This document shows positions 52,734-62,773 of a stretch of DNA of 64,000 nucleotides, piece by piece. Below the pieces are notes generated by a model. The model had not been told where the DNA came from. It made no database searches and saw only the letters and a list, made by a program, of their open reading frames with translations. Source of the stretch: Bacillus sp. UNC41MFS5. GTDB lineage: Bacteria; Bacillota; Bacilli; Bacillales_B; DSM-18226. Within the stretch, counting starts at the first letter, position 1. Every line of letters begins with the position of its first letter. The position numbers and the translations under genes are program-made. The stretch is from the NCBI RefSeq assembly GCF_000686805.1, contig NZ_KK366021.1, forward strand, positions 183,614 through 247,613, given 5' to 3'.

Positions 52734-54779
52734 ATGTCAAAATCCTCACTTACACTTATAGCGGGAAGTGCAAAAACAAGGCAAGCCTTGCAGGAACAAA
52801 TGGAACAATTAATTGGAGACTATATTCATATTAGAAGCCATGCTGTTGATGATGGATTACCGCAGTATCTGGAAGATACAATTATCTTGTATTCATCAGA
52901 TATTTCTTATAATAGAACAAACAGGATTTCTAACGTGAATGCCAAGAAAATAATTGTAGGAAAGAGAACAGTTCATCATGACCATATTGACAAACTTTTA
53001 AGTATACCAGAAGGTTCAGCAGTTCTGCTGGTGAATGATGATGATGATACAACTACCATGCTTATTGAATCCTTATATCAACTTGGTATCAATCATGTTC
53101 AATTTATCCCTTTTCGGAAAGGTAACTTGTTTTATGAGAATGTTGAAATTGCCGTTTCACCAGGAGAAACACATCTTTGTCCCTCTTATATAAAAGAAGT
53201 AATTGACATAGGTGTGCGTCTTTTTGATATGACAACAATTCTGGAAGTTGTAGAATGCTGCGGTTTGAACAAGGATATATCCTCGAAGATTTCAGAAAGA
53301 TATATTAGCAATATTATTGAATTACAACGTAAACTGCTATATGCAGAGCGTGATGCGAGGCAAATGAGCGAACACATCCAAAATGTGGTAGGAACTATCG
53401 ATGATGGAATATTGGTCGTCAACCAGGAAGGTCGGATTACAGTATTCAATCATCGGCTTGCTGCATTGTTTCATGTTGTAGCGCAAAATACAGTTAATAA
53501 GGATATAGAACATGTGATAAATTGCCGGGATATCACCGATTTCATCATGAACGGTAAGGATGAAAGCAAGTTCTTTGACATAGATGGCGTAGGTGTCGTA
53601 ATTTTTCGAGTGCAAATGATGAAAGAAAATACAATTATCGCAACTTTCAAGAGTGTGCATCAAGCTTTTGAAATTGAAAAGACAGCGCAAAGAGAAATGC
53701 GTAATAAAGGATTTCATACAAAATACGGATTTGATGATATTATCGGCGAGCATGATGTAATGAAAGATCGGAAGAGGATCGCCAAGAAACTTGCCTTGTC
53801 GGAGCATCCGATTTTAATTCAGGGAGAGACAGGAACAGGAAAAGAACTGTTTGCGCATGCGATTCATGAGCATTCATTGCGGAAAAACGGGCCGTTTCTG
53901 GCTGTAAACTGCAGCGCATTAACAGAAAGCCTGCTTGAAAGCGAATTGTTCGGCTACGAAGAAGGGACATTTACAGGAGCACAAAGGGGAGGCAAGAAAG
54001 GTTTATTTGAATTGGCGGACAACGGGACTATCTTTTTAGATGAAATTGGTGACATAAGTCTTACAGTTCAATCACATTTGCTGCGCGTTCTACAGGAGGG
54101 GGAAATTCGCAGAATCGGTGGTGGAAGAATTATACCTATTAATGTTCGAGTGATTACCGCAACGAATAAAGATCTTCAAGGAAAGATACGGGACAGTTCA
54201 TTCAGATCAGACTTATTTTACCGGCTGAATGTACTTAATCTCCGCATTCCACCACTCATTGAGAGAAGAACGGATATTCCACTTTTGATTAAACATTTCA
54301 TCACAAAAAGCGGGAAGTGGGTAAAGACTGAACAAGACGTTCTGGAGTATTTCATGCAATATGAATGGCCTGGAAATATACGAGAACTAAAAAGCACACT
54401 TGATTACATGTTGACGGTTTGTGAAGGAAATGTCGTGACGAAAAGAGATCTTCCATCCTTGTTGGGACAAGCGAAAGACGGTGTATTGTCCGAATATTCT
54501 ACATGTGAAAGTATGCTGGAAATGAAGGAGCGCGCTTTCATCTTAGAAGTAATCAAGCAATGCAATGAAAAGGGAAAAGTAGCAAGCAGAGAGTTGATTT
54601 CAAGTCAAAGCAAAGAAACAGACTTTGTCTTGTCCCCTCAGCAGATTCGCCTCCGCTTGGATATTTTAGAAAGTGAAGGATTTGTCGTCAAAGGCAGAGG
54701 ACGGGGCGGCACGAAGATAACAGTTGCCGGAATAGAGTATTTATATTTTCTTAAGTCAAAGCATGCAGTGTATTCCTAA
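52734..54779 (+). CDS. Sigma-54-dependent transcriptional activator
   Basis: A 681-residue enhancer-binding protein. The N-terminal 200 residues form a PrpR-N-like sensor region, followed by a PAS domain (about 215-320: VGTIDDGILVVNQEGRITVFN in pieces). The AAA+ domain (about 335-560) has Walker A GETGTGKE (about 363), the sigma-54 contact loop GTFTGA (about 410; consensus GAFTGA, with threonine for alanine) and Walker B TIFLDEIGD. The C-terminus is not a Fis helix but a winged helix (LSPQQIRLRLDILESEGFVVKGRG region). It is divergent from the yfcC-iadA operon with its consensus sigma-54 promoter, and so should activate it on sensing a peptide-derived signal. Confidence 0.92.
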   Translation: MSKSSLTLIAGSAKTRQALQEQMEQLIGDYIHIRSHAVDDGLPQYLEDTIILYSSDISYNRTNRISNVNAKKIIVGKRTVHHDHIDKLLSIPEGSAVLLVNDDDDTTTMLIESLYQLGINHVQFIPFRKGNLFYENVEIAVSPGETHLCPSYIKEVIDIGVRLFDMTTILEVVECCGLNKDISSKISERYISNIIELQRKLLYAERDARQMSEHIQNVVGTIDDGILVVNQEGRITVFNHRLAALFHVVAQNTVNKDIEHVINCRDITDFIMNGKDESKFFDIDGVGVVIFRVQMMKENTIIATFKSVHQAFEIEKTAQREMRNKGFHTKYGFDDIIGEHDVMKDRKRIAKKLALSEHPILIQGETGTGKELFAHAIHEHSLRKNGPFLAVNCSALTESLLESELFGYEEGTFTGAQRGGKKGLFELADNGTIFLDEIGDISLTVQSHLLRVLQEGEIRRIGGGRIIPINVRVITATNKDLQGKIRDSSFRSDLFYRLNVLNLRIPPLIERRTDIPLLIKHFITKSGKWVKTEQDVLEYFMQYEWPGNIRELKSTLDYMLTVCEGNVVTKRDLPSLLGQAKDGVLSEYSTCESMLEMKERAFILEVIKQCNEKGKVASRELISSQSKETDFVLSPQQIRLRLDILESEGFVVKGRGRGGTKITVAGIEYLYFLKSKHAVYS

Positions 54780-54846
54780 AGAAATCATTCCTGCATTTTG
54801 CTTTTGAATGAAAATGATATAATTAGCACGGAAATTATCCAATATT

Positions 54847-54892
54847 AAAAGCCCAATTTCTCAGTGTTATAAACGAGAAATTGAGCTTTTTT
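54847..54892 (+). terminator. Terminator of the sigma-54 activator gene
   Basis: AAAAGCCCAATTTCTC pairs with GAGAAATTGAGCTTTT (one mismatch) around a 12-nt loop, followed by TT. Confidence 0.85.
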
Positions 54893-55013
54893 CACTTCAC
54901 AATAGCTCCCTTTAGTGCATTATGCCTTGTTCAACAATCTAGCCCTTCACATTAAGAAAGACGCTATCCTTATTCTAGATAAGCTACCGTCCTGAGAATT
55001 AGGCTTCCTGGTA

Positions 55014-55616
55014 TTAATTAACAATACTTGCTCTAATAATAGAAACCTCTTTTTTAATTTTATTACAAAACTTAATACTCATTTCTTCAGATAAATTCTC
55101 CCTCATAATAATCAATGTATCACCTTTTTCGAAAAATAAAGGCTCTTCTTTATCTATTTCAACTTTTACCATTCCTTCAACACAATAAAAAACCTCGGTC
55201 GTTCCTGTCGCATCCACCATTAAATCCTGAATATCCTTATTAAACTGAATACAGGTAAGCCCTCCATCGCACCCCTCTGATAACATTAAATTAAAATCCT
55301 TAACCATCCCTTTGCTTCTTGTTGTCCATCCACCATCAAAGCGATCTTGCTCAAAAGGCTTCAAAACCACCGAATGCTTTCCTTCATGCTCAAGATACAT
55401 TTCACCATCAATTATCATTATTACTCTTTGGATTCCTGGTAGATGCGTAAATAGGGATTCTTCTACTTCGACATCAGCAGTACTAATGCGCCATTGGAAA
55501 TTCCGTTTACTATAATCCGCATCTTCAGGATAAATGGCCAGTTGTGTTGTTTTTCCACCGGACCATAAATTCGTAGGTTGTTCATTTTTTTTTGCAAATT
55601 TTATTGAATAAGTCAT
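55014..55616 (-). CDS. hutD: HutD/Ves family cupin
   Basis: A 200-residue double-cupin protein of the HutD/Ves family, found in hut clusters. It has NLWSGGKTTQLAIYP (about 14-28), FQWRISTADVEVE (about 36-48), FTHLPGIQRVIMIIDG (about 51-66) and FDGGWTT (about 92). I start at ATG 55616, where GGAG lies 7 bases upstream. In Pseudomonas HutD is thought to set the upper level of hut expression, perhaps by binding a histidine-pathway metabolite. It is the last gene of the cluster here, separated from hutI by a hutH remnant. Confidence 0.85.
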   Translation of the reverse strand: MTYSIKFAKKNEQPTNLWSGGKTTQLAIYPEDADYSKRNFQWRISTADVEVEESLFTHLPGIQRVIMIIDGEMYLEHEGKHSVVLKPFEQDRFDGGWTTRSKGMVKDFNLMLSEGCDGGLTCIQFNKDIQDLMVDATGTTEVFYCVEGMVKVEIDKEEPLFFEKGDTLIIMRENLSEEMSIKFCNKIKKEVSIIRASIVN

Positions 55617-55670
55617 ATTTCCACTCCACATATCTACCAATTTAATTAAGTCGAAGGTACCTGGAACCTA

Positions 55671-55795
55671 TCTTCTTTGTTCGCTGAGGATGGAATTGAA
55701 TCTGCACTTGCCGAGTGTGCCAAAGTTTTGTTTTCTGATACAAGAGATACAACTGCATGATGATAGCCCCTGATTGCAAGCCTTGCTCGGCTTAA
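55671..55795 (-). pseudogene. hutH: Decayed fragment of a second histidine ammonia-lyase gene
   Basis: About 125 bp between hutD and hutI align to the internal hutH segment at 61427-61560 with small deletions and scattered substitutions (roughly 80 percent by eye). An exact 26-nt match joins 55763-55788 to 61526-61551. The corresponding hutH residues are the region [21 protein letters not shown] through SSANQEDH (quoted here in two parts). The frame is broken. No other part of hutH is visible around it. This is a remnant of a former copy, left when the cluster was rearranged. Confidence 0.85.
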
Positions 55796-55847
55796 ATTTT
55801 TCCATCTTTATACCAGGTTCCGGCCTTCCCACGTAAAACTTGGAGGA

Positions 55848-57146
55848 TTAATGGTTGGATAAAGAAAGCTCTTCATGTAACTGATTACCCTTGACAACCA
55901 CAGCACCGTTTTTCACAACAGTATCCACATGATTGACACCATAAGAGTATTGGAGCTTCATATAATTTGGAACATTAAAGATGGTGATATCCCCTTTTTT
56001 GCCCACTTCCAAGCTGCCGATTTCTTTGCCGCGATTGATCGCATGCGCCGCATTAATCGTTGTTGCCGTAATAACCTCGGCGGGAGTCATCCCCATTTTC
56101 AAACAGCCAAGGCTCATAATAAACGGAAGTGACACTGTCGGCGAGGAACCCGGATTACAATCCGTTGACAAGGCCACAGGCACACCTAAATCAATCATTT
56201 TACGGCCATTGGCAGACTCAGCCATTAAAAAGTAAGCTGTTCCTGGAAGTAACACACCTACAACGCCTTTTTCTGCCATAGCTTTCATGCCTTTTTCTGA
56301 TGCCTTTAATAAGTGATCGGCAGATACTGCTCCTACCTCAGCTGCTAATTCTGCACCTTCATATGGTTCAATTTCATCTGCGTGAATTTTTGCAAGTAAA
56401 CCATGACGCTTACCTGCTTCAAGAATTCTCCGAGATTGTTCAGGAGTAAATACGCCATATTCACAAAAAACATCATTGAATTCCGCAAGCCCAAGTTCAG
56501 CTACTTTTGGAATCATTTCATTAATTAATAAATCAACAAATTCTTCCGGATTTTCCTTATATTCTTTTGGTACCGCATGCGCGCCCATAAATGTTGGAAC
56601 AAGATCAATTACATGTTTTTCATTCAATTCTTTTGCCACTTCAAGCTGCTTTAATTCTGTTTCCCATTCCATCCCGTATCCGCTTTTTGCTTCTACTGTT
56701 GTAACGCCGTGACGCAAGAATTGATTTAAGCGCATATAGCTTTCTGCAAAAAGCTGTTCATGGCTGGCTGCCTGCGTTGCTCTTGTTGTAGCATGAATCC
56801 CGCCGCCGGCATTCATGATTTCCATATAAGTAGCACCTTGAAGACGCATATTAAATTCGTTTTCACGGCTTCCGGCAAACACAACATGTGTATGTGGATC
56901 AACAAGGCCTGGTGTCACTAGTTTGCCGGTTGCATCTACAACCTCTGCTTCTCCCAAACCCGCTGCATACTTTGCCGCTAATTCTGCATCCGTTCCAACC
57001 GCTTGAATCACTCCATCTTCAATCCAAACGCTGCCGTTCTCAATTATATTCAGCTCAGACATCGCACCCTTAACAAGGGGAGCTGTTGAGCTCCCCTGTA
57101 AAGTAACGAGCTGAGCAGCATTTCTAATAAAAAGTGCTTTACTCAT
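55848..57146 (-). CDS. hutI: Imidazolonepropionase
   Basis: A 432-residue amidohydrolase, third step of histidine degradation: 4-imidazolone-5-propionate to N-formimino-L-glutamate. Metal site HTHVVFAGSREN (about 78-89), EAKSGYGM (about 153-160), the HAVPKEY motif (about 190) and HADEI (about 244) are all present, and STDCNPGSSP (about 323) holds the last metal aspartate. I start at ATG 57146, 10 bases after AAAGGA; a TTG three codons earlier abuts the site. It follows hutU by 27 bp and is cotranscribed. The next step, formiminoglutamase hutG, is not in this window downstream of it. Confidence 0.95.
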   Translation of the reverse strand: MSKALFIRNAAQLVTLQGSSTAPLVKGAMSELNIIENGSVWIEDGVIQAVGTDAELAAKYAAGLGEAEVVDATGKLVTPGLVDPHTHVVFAGSRENEFNMRLQGATYMEIMNAGGGIHATTRATQAASHEQLFAESYMRLNQFLRHGVTTVEAKSGYGMEWETELKQLEVAKELNEKHVIDLVPTFMGAHAVPKEYKENPEEFVDLLINEMIPKVAELGLAEFNDVFCEYGVFTPEQSRRILEAGKRHGLLAKIHADEIEPYEGAELAAEVGAVSADHLLKASEKGMKAMAEKGVVGVLLPGTAYFLMAESANGRKMIDLGVPVALSTDCNPGSSPTVSLPFIMSLGCLKMGMTPAEVITATTINAAHAINRGKEIGSLEVGKKGDITIFNVPNYMKLQYSYGVNHVDTVVKNGAVVVKGNQLHEELSLSNH

Positions 57147-57172
57147 TCGTTTCAAATCCTTTCAATCTGGTC

Positions 57173-58855
57173 TTAGTCTTCCTTTAGCATTGGCATTTTG
57201 ATGCCTTTTTCTTTTGCAGTCTTAATTGCAATGTCATAACCTGCATCAGCATGACGAACTACACCCATACCAGGGTCAGTTGTTAATACGCGCTCTAAAC
57301 GTGCTTCCGCTTCTTTCGTACCATCGGCAACGATTACCATACCAGAGTGTTGAGAATATCCCATACCTACTCCGCCACCATGGTGTAAGGAAATCCAGCT
57401 TGCGCCGCCTACTGCGTTGATCATAGCATTAAGAATTGGCCAGTCAGAAACTGCATCACTGCCGTCTTTCATGCTTTCTGTTTCACGGTTTGGAGAAGCA
57501 ACAGAACCAGCGTCTAAGTGGTCACGGCCAATAACGATTGGCGCTGAAACTTCACCTGAAGCAACCATGTCGTTAATGATTTTACCAAAGCGGGCTCTCT
57601 CACCATACCCCAGCCAGCAAATACGTGCAGGAAGACCTTGGAACGCAATTCTTTCTTGTGCCATACGAACCCATTTGCAAAGATGCTCATCATCTTTATA
57701 AACACGAAGTAATGCTTCATCAATTTTGCGGATATCTTCTGGATCTCCGGATAATGCTGCCCAGCGGAAAGGTCCTTTACCTTCACAGAATAATGGACGG
57801 ATATAAGCAGGAACGAATCCAGGGAAATCAAATGCATTTTCTACGCCTTCGTCTTTTGCTACCTGACGGATATTGTTACCGTAGTCAAATGTAATAGCAC
57901 CTTTTTGCTGCATGGTTAACATTGCTTTTACATGTGTTGCCATGCTTTGTTTAGAAAGCTTCACATATAATGTTGGATCTTCTTCTCTTAATTTCGCAGC
58001 TTCCTCTAATGAATAACCAACTGGTACATATCCGTTAAGTGGGTCATGTGCTGAAGTTTGGTCTGTTAACACATCAGGGTTGAAGCCTTTTTCAATCATT
58101 AATGGTAAAATTTCTGCCGCATTGCCAAGAAGTCCAATTGAAAGTGCTTTTCCTTCTTTTTTCGCTTCGAACGCTAATTTTAACGCTTCATCAAGATCTT
58201 TTGTTTTTACATCAAGGTATCTTGTTTCGATCCGACGGTCAATTCTCCACTCATCTACATCGATGGCAATGCATACACCGTCATTCATGGTAACGGCAAG
58301 TGGCTGCGCGCCGCCCATTCCGCCAAGACCAGCTGTTAATGTGATGGTGTGTTTTAATGAACCGCCAAACTCTTGACGAGCAAGCTCAGCAAATGTTTCA
58401 TACGTACCTTGAACAATACCTTGGCTGCCGATGTAGATCCAGCTTCCTGCTGTCATTTGCCCGTACATCATCAAGCCTTTTTTATCAAGCTCGTGGAAGT
58501 GCTCCCAGTTTGCCCAAGCTGGTACGAGATTTGAGTTAGCAAGCAATACGCGCGGTGCATCTTTGTGAGATTTCCAAACGACCACTGGCTTGCCTGATTG
58601 AACTAAAAGTGTTTCATCATCTTCTAGTTCTAAAAGCGTTTTCACAATTGCATCAAAAGATTCCCAGTTACGAGCTGCTTTTCCAATTCCGCCGTAGACA
58701 ACAAGATCTTCTGGTCTTTCTGCTACTTCTTGGTCAAGGTTGTTATAAAGCATACGAAGTGCAGCCTCTTGTATCCAGCCTTTTGCATGTAGTTCAGTGC
58801 CTTTATAATTTTTAATGATTCTTTTTTCAGATGTTTTTGTTTCCATTGTTTCCAC
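57173..58855 (-). CDS. hutU: Urocanate hydratase
   Basis: A 560-residue NAD-dependent enzyme that converts urocanate to 4-imidazolone-5-propionate. The NAD-binding loop is [14 protein letters not shown] (about 173-186), the family signature with the active-site cysteine is [16 protein letters not shown] (about 405-420), and [22 protein letters not shown] (in two pieces, about 475) closes the site. AAGGGAGTGG precedes the ATG. Length is usual for HutU. It is the first gene after a 300-bp gap that holds its own promoter-like AT-rich DNA and the inverted repeat at 58973-58997, and so may be transcribed from its own promoter. Confidence 0.96.
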   Translation of the reverse strand: METMETKTSEKRIIKNYKGTELHAKGWIQEAALRMLYNNLDQEVAERPEDLVVYGGIGKAARNWESFDAIVKTLLELEDDETLLVQSGKPVVVWKSHKDAPRVLLANSNLVPAWANWEHFHELDKKGLMMYGQMTAGSWIYIGSQGIVQGTYETFAELARQEFGGSLKHTITLTAGLGGMGGAQPLAVTMNDGVCIAIDVDEWRIDRRIETRYLDVKTKDLDEALKLAFEAKKEGKALSIGLLGNAAEILPLMIEKGFNPDVLTDQTSAHDPLNGYVPVGYSLEEAAKLREEDPTLYVKLSKQSMATHVKAMLTMQQKGAITFDYGNNIRQVAKDEGVENAFDFPGFVPAYIRPLFCEGKGPFRWAALSGDPEDIRKIDEALLRVYKDDEHLCKWVRMAQERIAFQGLPARICWLGYGERARFGKIINDMVASGEVSAPIVIGRDHLDAGSVASPNRETESMKDGSDAVSDWPILNAMINAVGGASWISLHHGGGVGMGYSQHSGMVIVADGTKEAEARLERVLTTDPGMGVVRHADAGYDIAIKTAKEKGIKMPMLKED

Positions 58856-59160
58856 TCCCTTTGCTTAACTATGACTTAATTATAAAAATATAATCTTCTG
58901 AAAAATACAAATGAAAAAGTAGAAAACGTATAAATTTTTTTGAAATTGGGGGTGTTCATATAAAATATCTTTATCTAAAATAGCAGTATTTTTAGATATG
59001 TTCATTTTTTTTATATTTCAAATAAAAAGACTTTTGAAAAGAATCCTTCATTCCCTTTAAATTAAAACTTCATAGGGAAAAAACTTGTGATTTCTTTTTA
59101 GCCTTAGGGGCTGAAGTATGGCTTCAATCGATAAAAAAACACCCAGAGGCTATACCATGA
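58856..59160. other. Upstream region of hutU with an inverted repeat
   Basis: About 305 bp without a gene. It contains ATCTAAAA-N9-TTTTAGAT (58973-58980 / 58990-58997), a possible operator, and on the minus strand a TATAAT-like box (about 58885-58880) ahead of hutU. No riboswitch or terminator of good quality was seen. Confidence 0.4.
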
Positions 59161-59292
59161 TTAGTAAAGATAAACAATCTCAGAAAGAATCCTGGAACCT
59201 TCCATATTTTCGAAAGCTCCTCTTGCTTCAACTTCTGTTTCAAATTCAAACATAGTAATATTTGTTTTTGAATAGAGAGTAATGACCCACAT
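59161..59292 (-). CDS. Conserved-looking 43-residue protein in the hut cluster
   Basis: An unusually short gene: ATG 59292 with GGAGGAAAT seven bases upstream and stop TAA at 59163-59161. The product (MWVITLYSKTNITMFEF, then ETEVEARGAFENMEGSRILSE and a hydrophobic VYLY end, three pieces) looks like a small alpha/beta domain, with an acidic helix in the second half. The site strength and the codon pattern support expression. Proteins of similar start and size are, from memory, common in Bacilli without a name. It lies between glutamate dehydrogenase and hutU on the same strand. Function unknown. Confidence 0.65.
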   Translation of the reverse strand: MWVITLYSKTNITMFEFETEVEARGAFENMEGSRILSEIVYLY

Positions 59293-59339
59293 AAAAATTT
59301 CCTCCAATTAATTCTGTTATTAAATAATAGATCATATAT

Positions 59340-60638
59340 TTAGACCCATCCACGATATTGGGATGCTTCTGCAATTTTTCTTATTCCAACCATATATGCA
59401 GCCAAGCGCATATCTACTTGGTATTGTTGGGCCGTGGAGAAAACCTTTTCAAAGGAATCGACAATTTTATCACGTAACTTTTGGGCTACTTCTTCTTCTG
59501 ACCAATAAAAACCTTGGTTGTTTTGTACCCATTCAAAATATGAAACAGTTACACCACCAGAGCTTGCAAGTACGTCCGGTACAAGTAATACGTTACGATT
59601 TGTTAATATGTGTGTGGCCTCAAGTGATGTTGGTCCATTCGCGGCTTCAACAATAATTTTAGCCTTAATCTCATTTGCATTCTCGCCTGTAATTTGATTA
59701 GAAATCGCTGCAGGAACAAGAATTTCACATTCTTTTTCAAGTAACTCCTGATTCGTAATAACGTTTGTAAATAAATTTGTTACTGTACCAAAACTATCGC
59801 GCCGATCAAGTAAATAATCAATATCAAGCCCTTCCGGATCATAAAGCGCACCATATGCATCCGAAATACCAATCACTTTTGCTCCTGCATCTTTCATAAA
59901 TTTTGCCAGATAACTTCCTGCATTCCCAAACCCTTGGATAATAACGCGTGCACCCTTTATTGGAATCCCTCTTCGTTTTGCTGCCTCTTCGATGCAAATC
60001 GTTACTCCTGCAGCCGTTGCCGTTTCACGTCCTTGAGAACCTCCAAGCACAATCGGTTTTCCTGTAATAAATCCTGGTGAATCAAATTCTTGAATTCGGC
60101 TATACTCATCCATCATCCATGCCATAATTTGCGGATTTGTATAGACATCTGGTGCAGGAATATCTTTCGTTGGCCCGACAATTTGGCTAATAGCACGCAC
60201 GTATCCTCGACTTAAACGTTCTAATTCAAGAAACGACATGCTACGCGGGTCACATATAATTCCGCCTTTCCCACCACCGTATGGAAGATCAACAATACCG
60301 CATTTTAAACTCATCCACATGGACAATGCTTTTACTTCCTCTTCACTTACCTCCGGATGAAAACGTATTCCCCCTTTTGTAGGACCAACAGCGTCGTTAT
60401 GTTGAGAACGGTATCCAATAAAAATTTTAGTGGAACCGTCATCCATTCGGACGGGGATACGTACCGTGAGGATTCTAAGCGGTTCTTTTAATAACTCATA
60501 CATTTCCTCGCTATACCCTAATTTTCCAACTGCCTTTTTTATAATAGATTGAGTGGAACTTAATAAACCCAATGTATCACTTTGCGAGCCATCTTGTTTT
60601 TGAACTCGTTCGCTATTTATATCAACTGCCACTTTCAT
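59340..60638 (-). CDS. NAD-type glutamate dehydrogenase
   Basis: A 432-residue hexameric-type Glu dehydrogenase (RocG/GudB-like). The glutamate site is [11 protein letters not shown] (about 87-97) and [10 protein letters not shown] with the catalytic lysine (about 119-128), plus PAPDVYTN (about 166). The NAD fold has [12 protein letters not shown] (about 218). GAGGTG lies 8 bases before ATG 60638; a GTG start three codons earlier lacks a site. It deaminates the glutamate produced by the histidine pathway to 2-oxoglutarate, which explains its place in the hut cluster. The B. subtilis hut operon has no such gene in it. Confidence 0.93.
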   Translation of the reverse strand: MKVAVDINSERVQKQDGSQSDTLGLLSSTQSIIKKAVGKLGYSEEMYELLKEPLRILTVRIPVRMDDGSTKIFIGYRSQHNDAVGPTKGGIRFHPEVSEEEVKALSMWMSLKCGIVDLPYGGGKGGIICDPRSMSFLELERLSRGYVRAISQIVGPTKDIPAPDVYTNPQIMAWMMDEYSRIQEFDSPGFITGKPIVLGGSQGRETATAAGVTICIEEAAKRRGIPIKGARVIIQGFGNAGSYLAKFMKDAGAKVIGISDAYGALYDPEGLDIDYLLDRRDSFGTVTNLFTNVITNQELLEKECEILVPAAISNQITGENANEIKAKIIVEAANGPTSLEATHILTNRNVLLVPDVLASSGGVTVSYFEWVQNNQGFYWSEEEVAQKLRDKIVDSFEKVFSTAQQYQVDMRLAAYMVGIRKIAEASQYRGWV

Positions 60639-60711
60639 TCGATACACCTCTTATATAAGTTGTTTGAATTGATTGTACCAATGTATTATTTAGTGCAAAA
60701 AAAGGTAATGT

Positions 60712-60894
60712 TTAATGAATTTTTCTAATATCGGATAAACGAATGGAGAGATTTTTTTGCTGTCTGTCTTTTAATAAAAGCGCTTGTTTCTGTATATCAA
60801 TTAGACATACACGGCCATTGCATGTTAGTAATGAACTATTCTCATAGTAAGTAATTGTAATATATTCTTTTTTTGTTAACTCTTTTAAAAACAT
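60712..60894 (-). CDS. YolD-like small protein
   Basis: A 60-residue protein with a beta-rich Sm-like pattern: EYITITYYENSSLLTCNGRV, IQKQALLLKDRQQ and LSIRLSDIRKI. This matches the core of YolD-family proteins (I-T-V-x-Y...G-x-I...L-x-L-x-D...I...D-I), which are usually near 100 residues, so this one would be a minimal version. GAGGGT precedes the ATG by 9 bases. It lies between glutamate dehydrogenase and hutH on the same strand. The YolD link is tentative and the role is unknown. Confidence 0.5.
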   Translation of the reverse strand: MFLKELTKKEYITITYYENSSLLTCNGRVCLIDIQKQALLLKDRQQKNLSIRLSDIRKIH

Positions 60895-60982
60895 CTGTTA
60901 TACCCTCTCACCGAAGCATAAATAAAAATAATTTGATCCTTAGGTCTTATAAGTTCTGTAATTTCCAGTAAGAAAATAGTCA

Positions 60983-61003
60983 CCGGAGCAAACAATGCTC
61001 CGG
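60983..61003 (-). terminator. Hairpin after hutH
   Basis: A perfect 8-bp GC-rich stem CCGGAGCA/TGCTCCGG around a 5-nt loop; the U tract after it on the minus strand is weak, so it may only attenuate transcription into the following genes. Confidence 0.5.
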
Positions 61004-61128
61004 AATGACATTAAAAATTTGAACAGGAGGAGAGCTTAGTAACCACTATAGCTATTCACTCCATATCCTAAATATGGATGATTTTGAGAGATGTTGGTCT
61101 GAAAACAACTCTATCAACTTGTTTACTG

Positions 61129-62661
61129 TTAAGAAATTTCCTCTTTATCTAACATGTAAGTTTTTTCTACAAATGATTTCCAGTCGATTTGATATAACCA
61201 GCTTGCTGCCGCCTCAATATCTTTTGAGAACACACGATCTTGCGTAATGCTTGGGATAAGCTTTCTTGCTTTCGAATATAAAGCTTTTGTAAATGAAGCC
61301 ATCTTATCCGTTCCACGGTATTCAACCGCCTGCATCGCACAAATCATCTCAATGGCCAGAACTCTTCTTGTATTTTGAATAATTTGATGTGCATGCCTTG
61401 AAGCGATTGTTCCCATGCTTACATGGTCTTCTTGATTTGCGGATGATGGGATTGAATCAACACTTGCTGGATGTGCCAACGTTTTGTTTTCTGAAACCAG
61501 AGAAGCTGCAACATATTGCATGATCATAGCCCCTGATTGCAAGCCTTGCTCAGGGCTTAAGAATGGCGGTAAATCATTTAACTGTGGATTGATTAATCGT
61601 TCAATCCGTCTTTCAGATATACTGGCCATTTCTGCAACAGCAATTTTCATAAAATCCATTGCAAAAGCGATTGGCTGACCATGAAAGTTACCACCGGAAA
61701 TTACTTTTTCTCCATCATCAAAAATTAATGGATTATCCGTTGCTGCATTCATCTCAATCTCTAATTTTTCTTTTACATAATCAAGTGTCTGCCATGATGC
61801 CCCATGTACTTGCGGGATACAACGGAGTGAATAAGCATCCTGTACCCTCAATTCACCTTGCATCGTCGTCAATAAACTATCACTTAAGTAACCGCGGATT
61901 CGTGCTGCTACATCAATTTGCTGTTGATAACCTCTAGCGATATGAACTTCTTCTGCAAAGGCATCAATAATTCCAGTTAAACCTTCAATGGTCATAGAGG
62001 AAATTAACTCACTTTGGAATGCAAGTTGTTCTGCCTCTAGATAGCCTACAACTCCCATTGCTGTCATTGCTTGGGTTCCATTGATAAGGGCAAGGCCTTC
62101 TTTTGCTTCAAGTATTACAGGGAAAATCCCTTCTTGTTGAAAGGCTTCAAGTGAATCCATTCGATTTCCTTTATAAAATACTTCCCCTTCCCCGATAAGC
62201 ACTAACGCTAAGTGGGAAAGCGGTGCCAAATCTCCACTTGCGCCAAGGGAACCTTGCTGCGGTATCACAGGAATAATATCTTTATTTACTAGGTCTAGTA
62301 ACCTTTCGATAACAAGCGGCCTAATTCCGGAATAGCCTTTTAAAAGTGCGTTAGCGCGAAGAAGAACCATTGCTTTTGAGACAATCTCTGGGAAGGGCTC
62401 ACCTACTCCGCAAGCATGGGAACGAATTAAATTAAGCTGAAGATCTTGAACATGTTCTTTATTTATAAGGACATCACTAAATTTTCCAAAACCAGTTGTA
62501 ATCCCATAGACTACTTTTGATTCTGAAACAATTCTTTCAACTGCTTCCCGGCTCTTTCTGGCAGCCTCCAAACTGTTTTCTGAAGCGCTTACCTCCTGAT
62601 TACCGTATAAAACGTCCTTCATTTGTTTTAATGTTAAACTTTGACCTGTTAATACAATCAT
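61129..62661 (-). CDS. hutH: Histidine ammonia-lyase
   Basis: A 510-residue enzyme that deaminates L-histidine to urocanate. The MIO-forming tripeptide ASG (141-143) lies in [14 protein letters not shown]; the tyrosine of the active site is in VYGITTGFG (about 51-59), and [16 protein letters not shown] and the C-terminal helices are intact. AAGGGGTG precedes the ATG. It follows hutP after an attenuator. A second, decayed copy of its middle part lies near 55.7 kb. Together with hutU, hutI and glutamate dehydrogenase it forms a route from histidine to 2-oxoglutarate. Confidence 0.97.
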   Translation of the reverse strand: MIVLTGQSLTLKQMKDVLYGNQEVSASENSLEAARKSREAVERIVSESKVVYGITTGFGKFSDVLINKEHVQDLQLNLIRSHACGVGEPFPEIVSKAMVLLRANALLKGYSGIRPLVIERLLDLVNKDIIPVIPQQGSLGASGDLAPLSHLALVLIGEGEVFYKGNRMDSLEAFQQEGIFPVILEAKEGLALINGTQAMTAMGVVGYLEAEQLAFQSELISSMTIEGLTGIIDAFAEEVHIARGYQQQIDVAARIRGYLSDSLLTTMQGELRVQDAYSLRCIPQVHGASWQTLDYVKEKLEIEMNAATDNPLIFDDGEKVISGGNFHGQPIAFAMDFMKIAVAEMASISERRIERLINPQLNDLPPFLSPEQGLQSGAMIMQYVAASLVSENKTLAHPASVDSIPSSANQEDHVSMGTIASRHAHQIIQNTRRVLAIEMICAMQAVEYRGTDKMASFTKALYSKARKLIPSITQDRVFSKDIEAAASWLYQIDWKSFVEKTYMLDKEEIS

Positions 62662-62697
62662 TTCTTACACCCCTTATAATTTTTTTTACAACCAAAA

Positions 62698-62765
62698 GGG
62701 GGCTGTATTGATAGACGTATCCCGTCGTCAATACAGCCCCCTGTTTAACTAATAACTATAGGCTT
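62698..62765 (-). promoter_or_regulatory. HutP-dependent attenuator between hutP and hutH
   Basis: On the minus strand the RNA reads AAG-N4-UAG-N4-UAG (62765-62749), the NAG triplets with 4-nt spacing that HutP hexamers bind. Directly behind is a 15-bp terminator stem, GGGGGCTGTATTGA-type arm (62742-62728) with TCAATACAGCCCCC (62711-62698), loop of 16 nt, then UUUU. Histidine- and Mg-bound HutP should wrap this RNA and let transcription pass into hutH. Confidence 0.85.
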
Positions 62766-62773
62766 TTAATTAT

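Noticed and set aside
58960..59130. A riboswitch upstream of hutU
   Set aside because: Several small hairpins can be drawn but none fits a known class, and there is no terminator platform.
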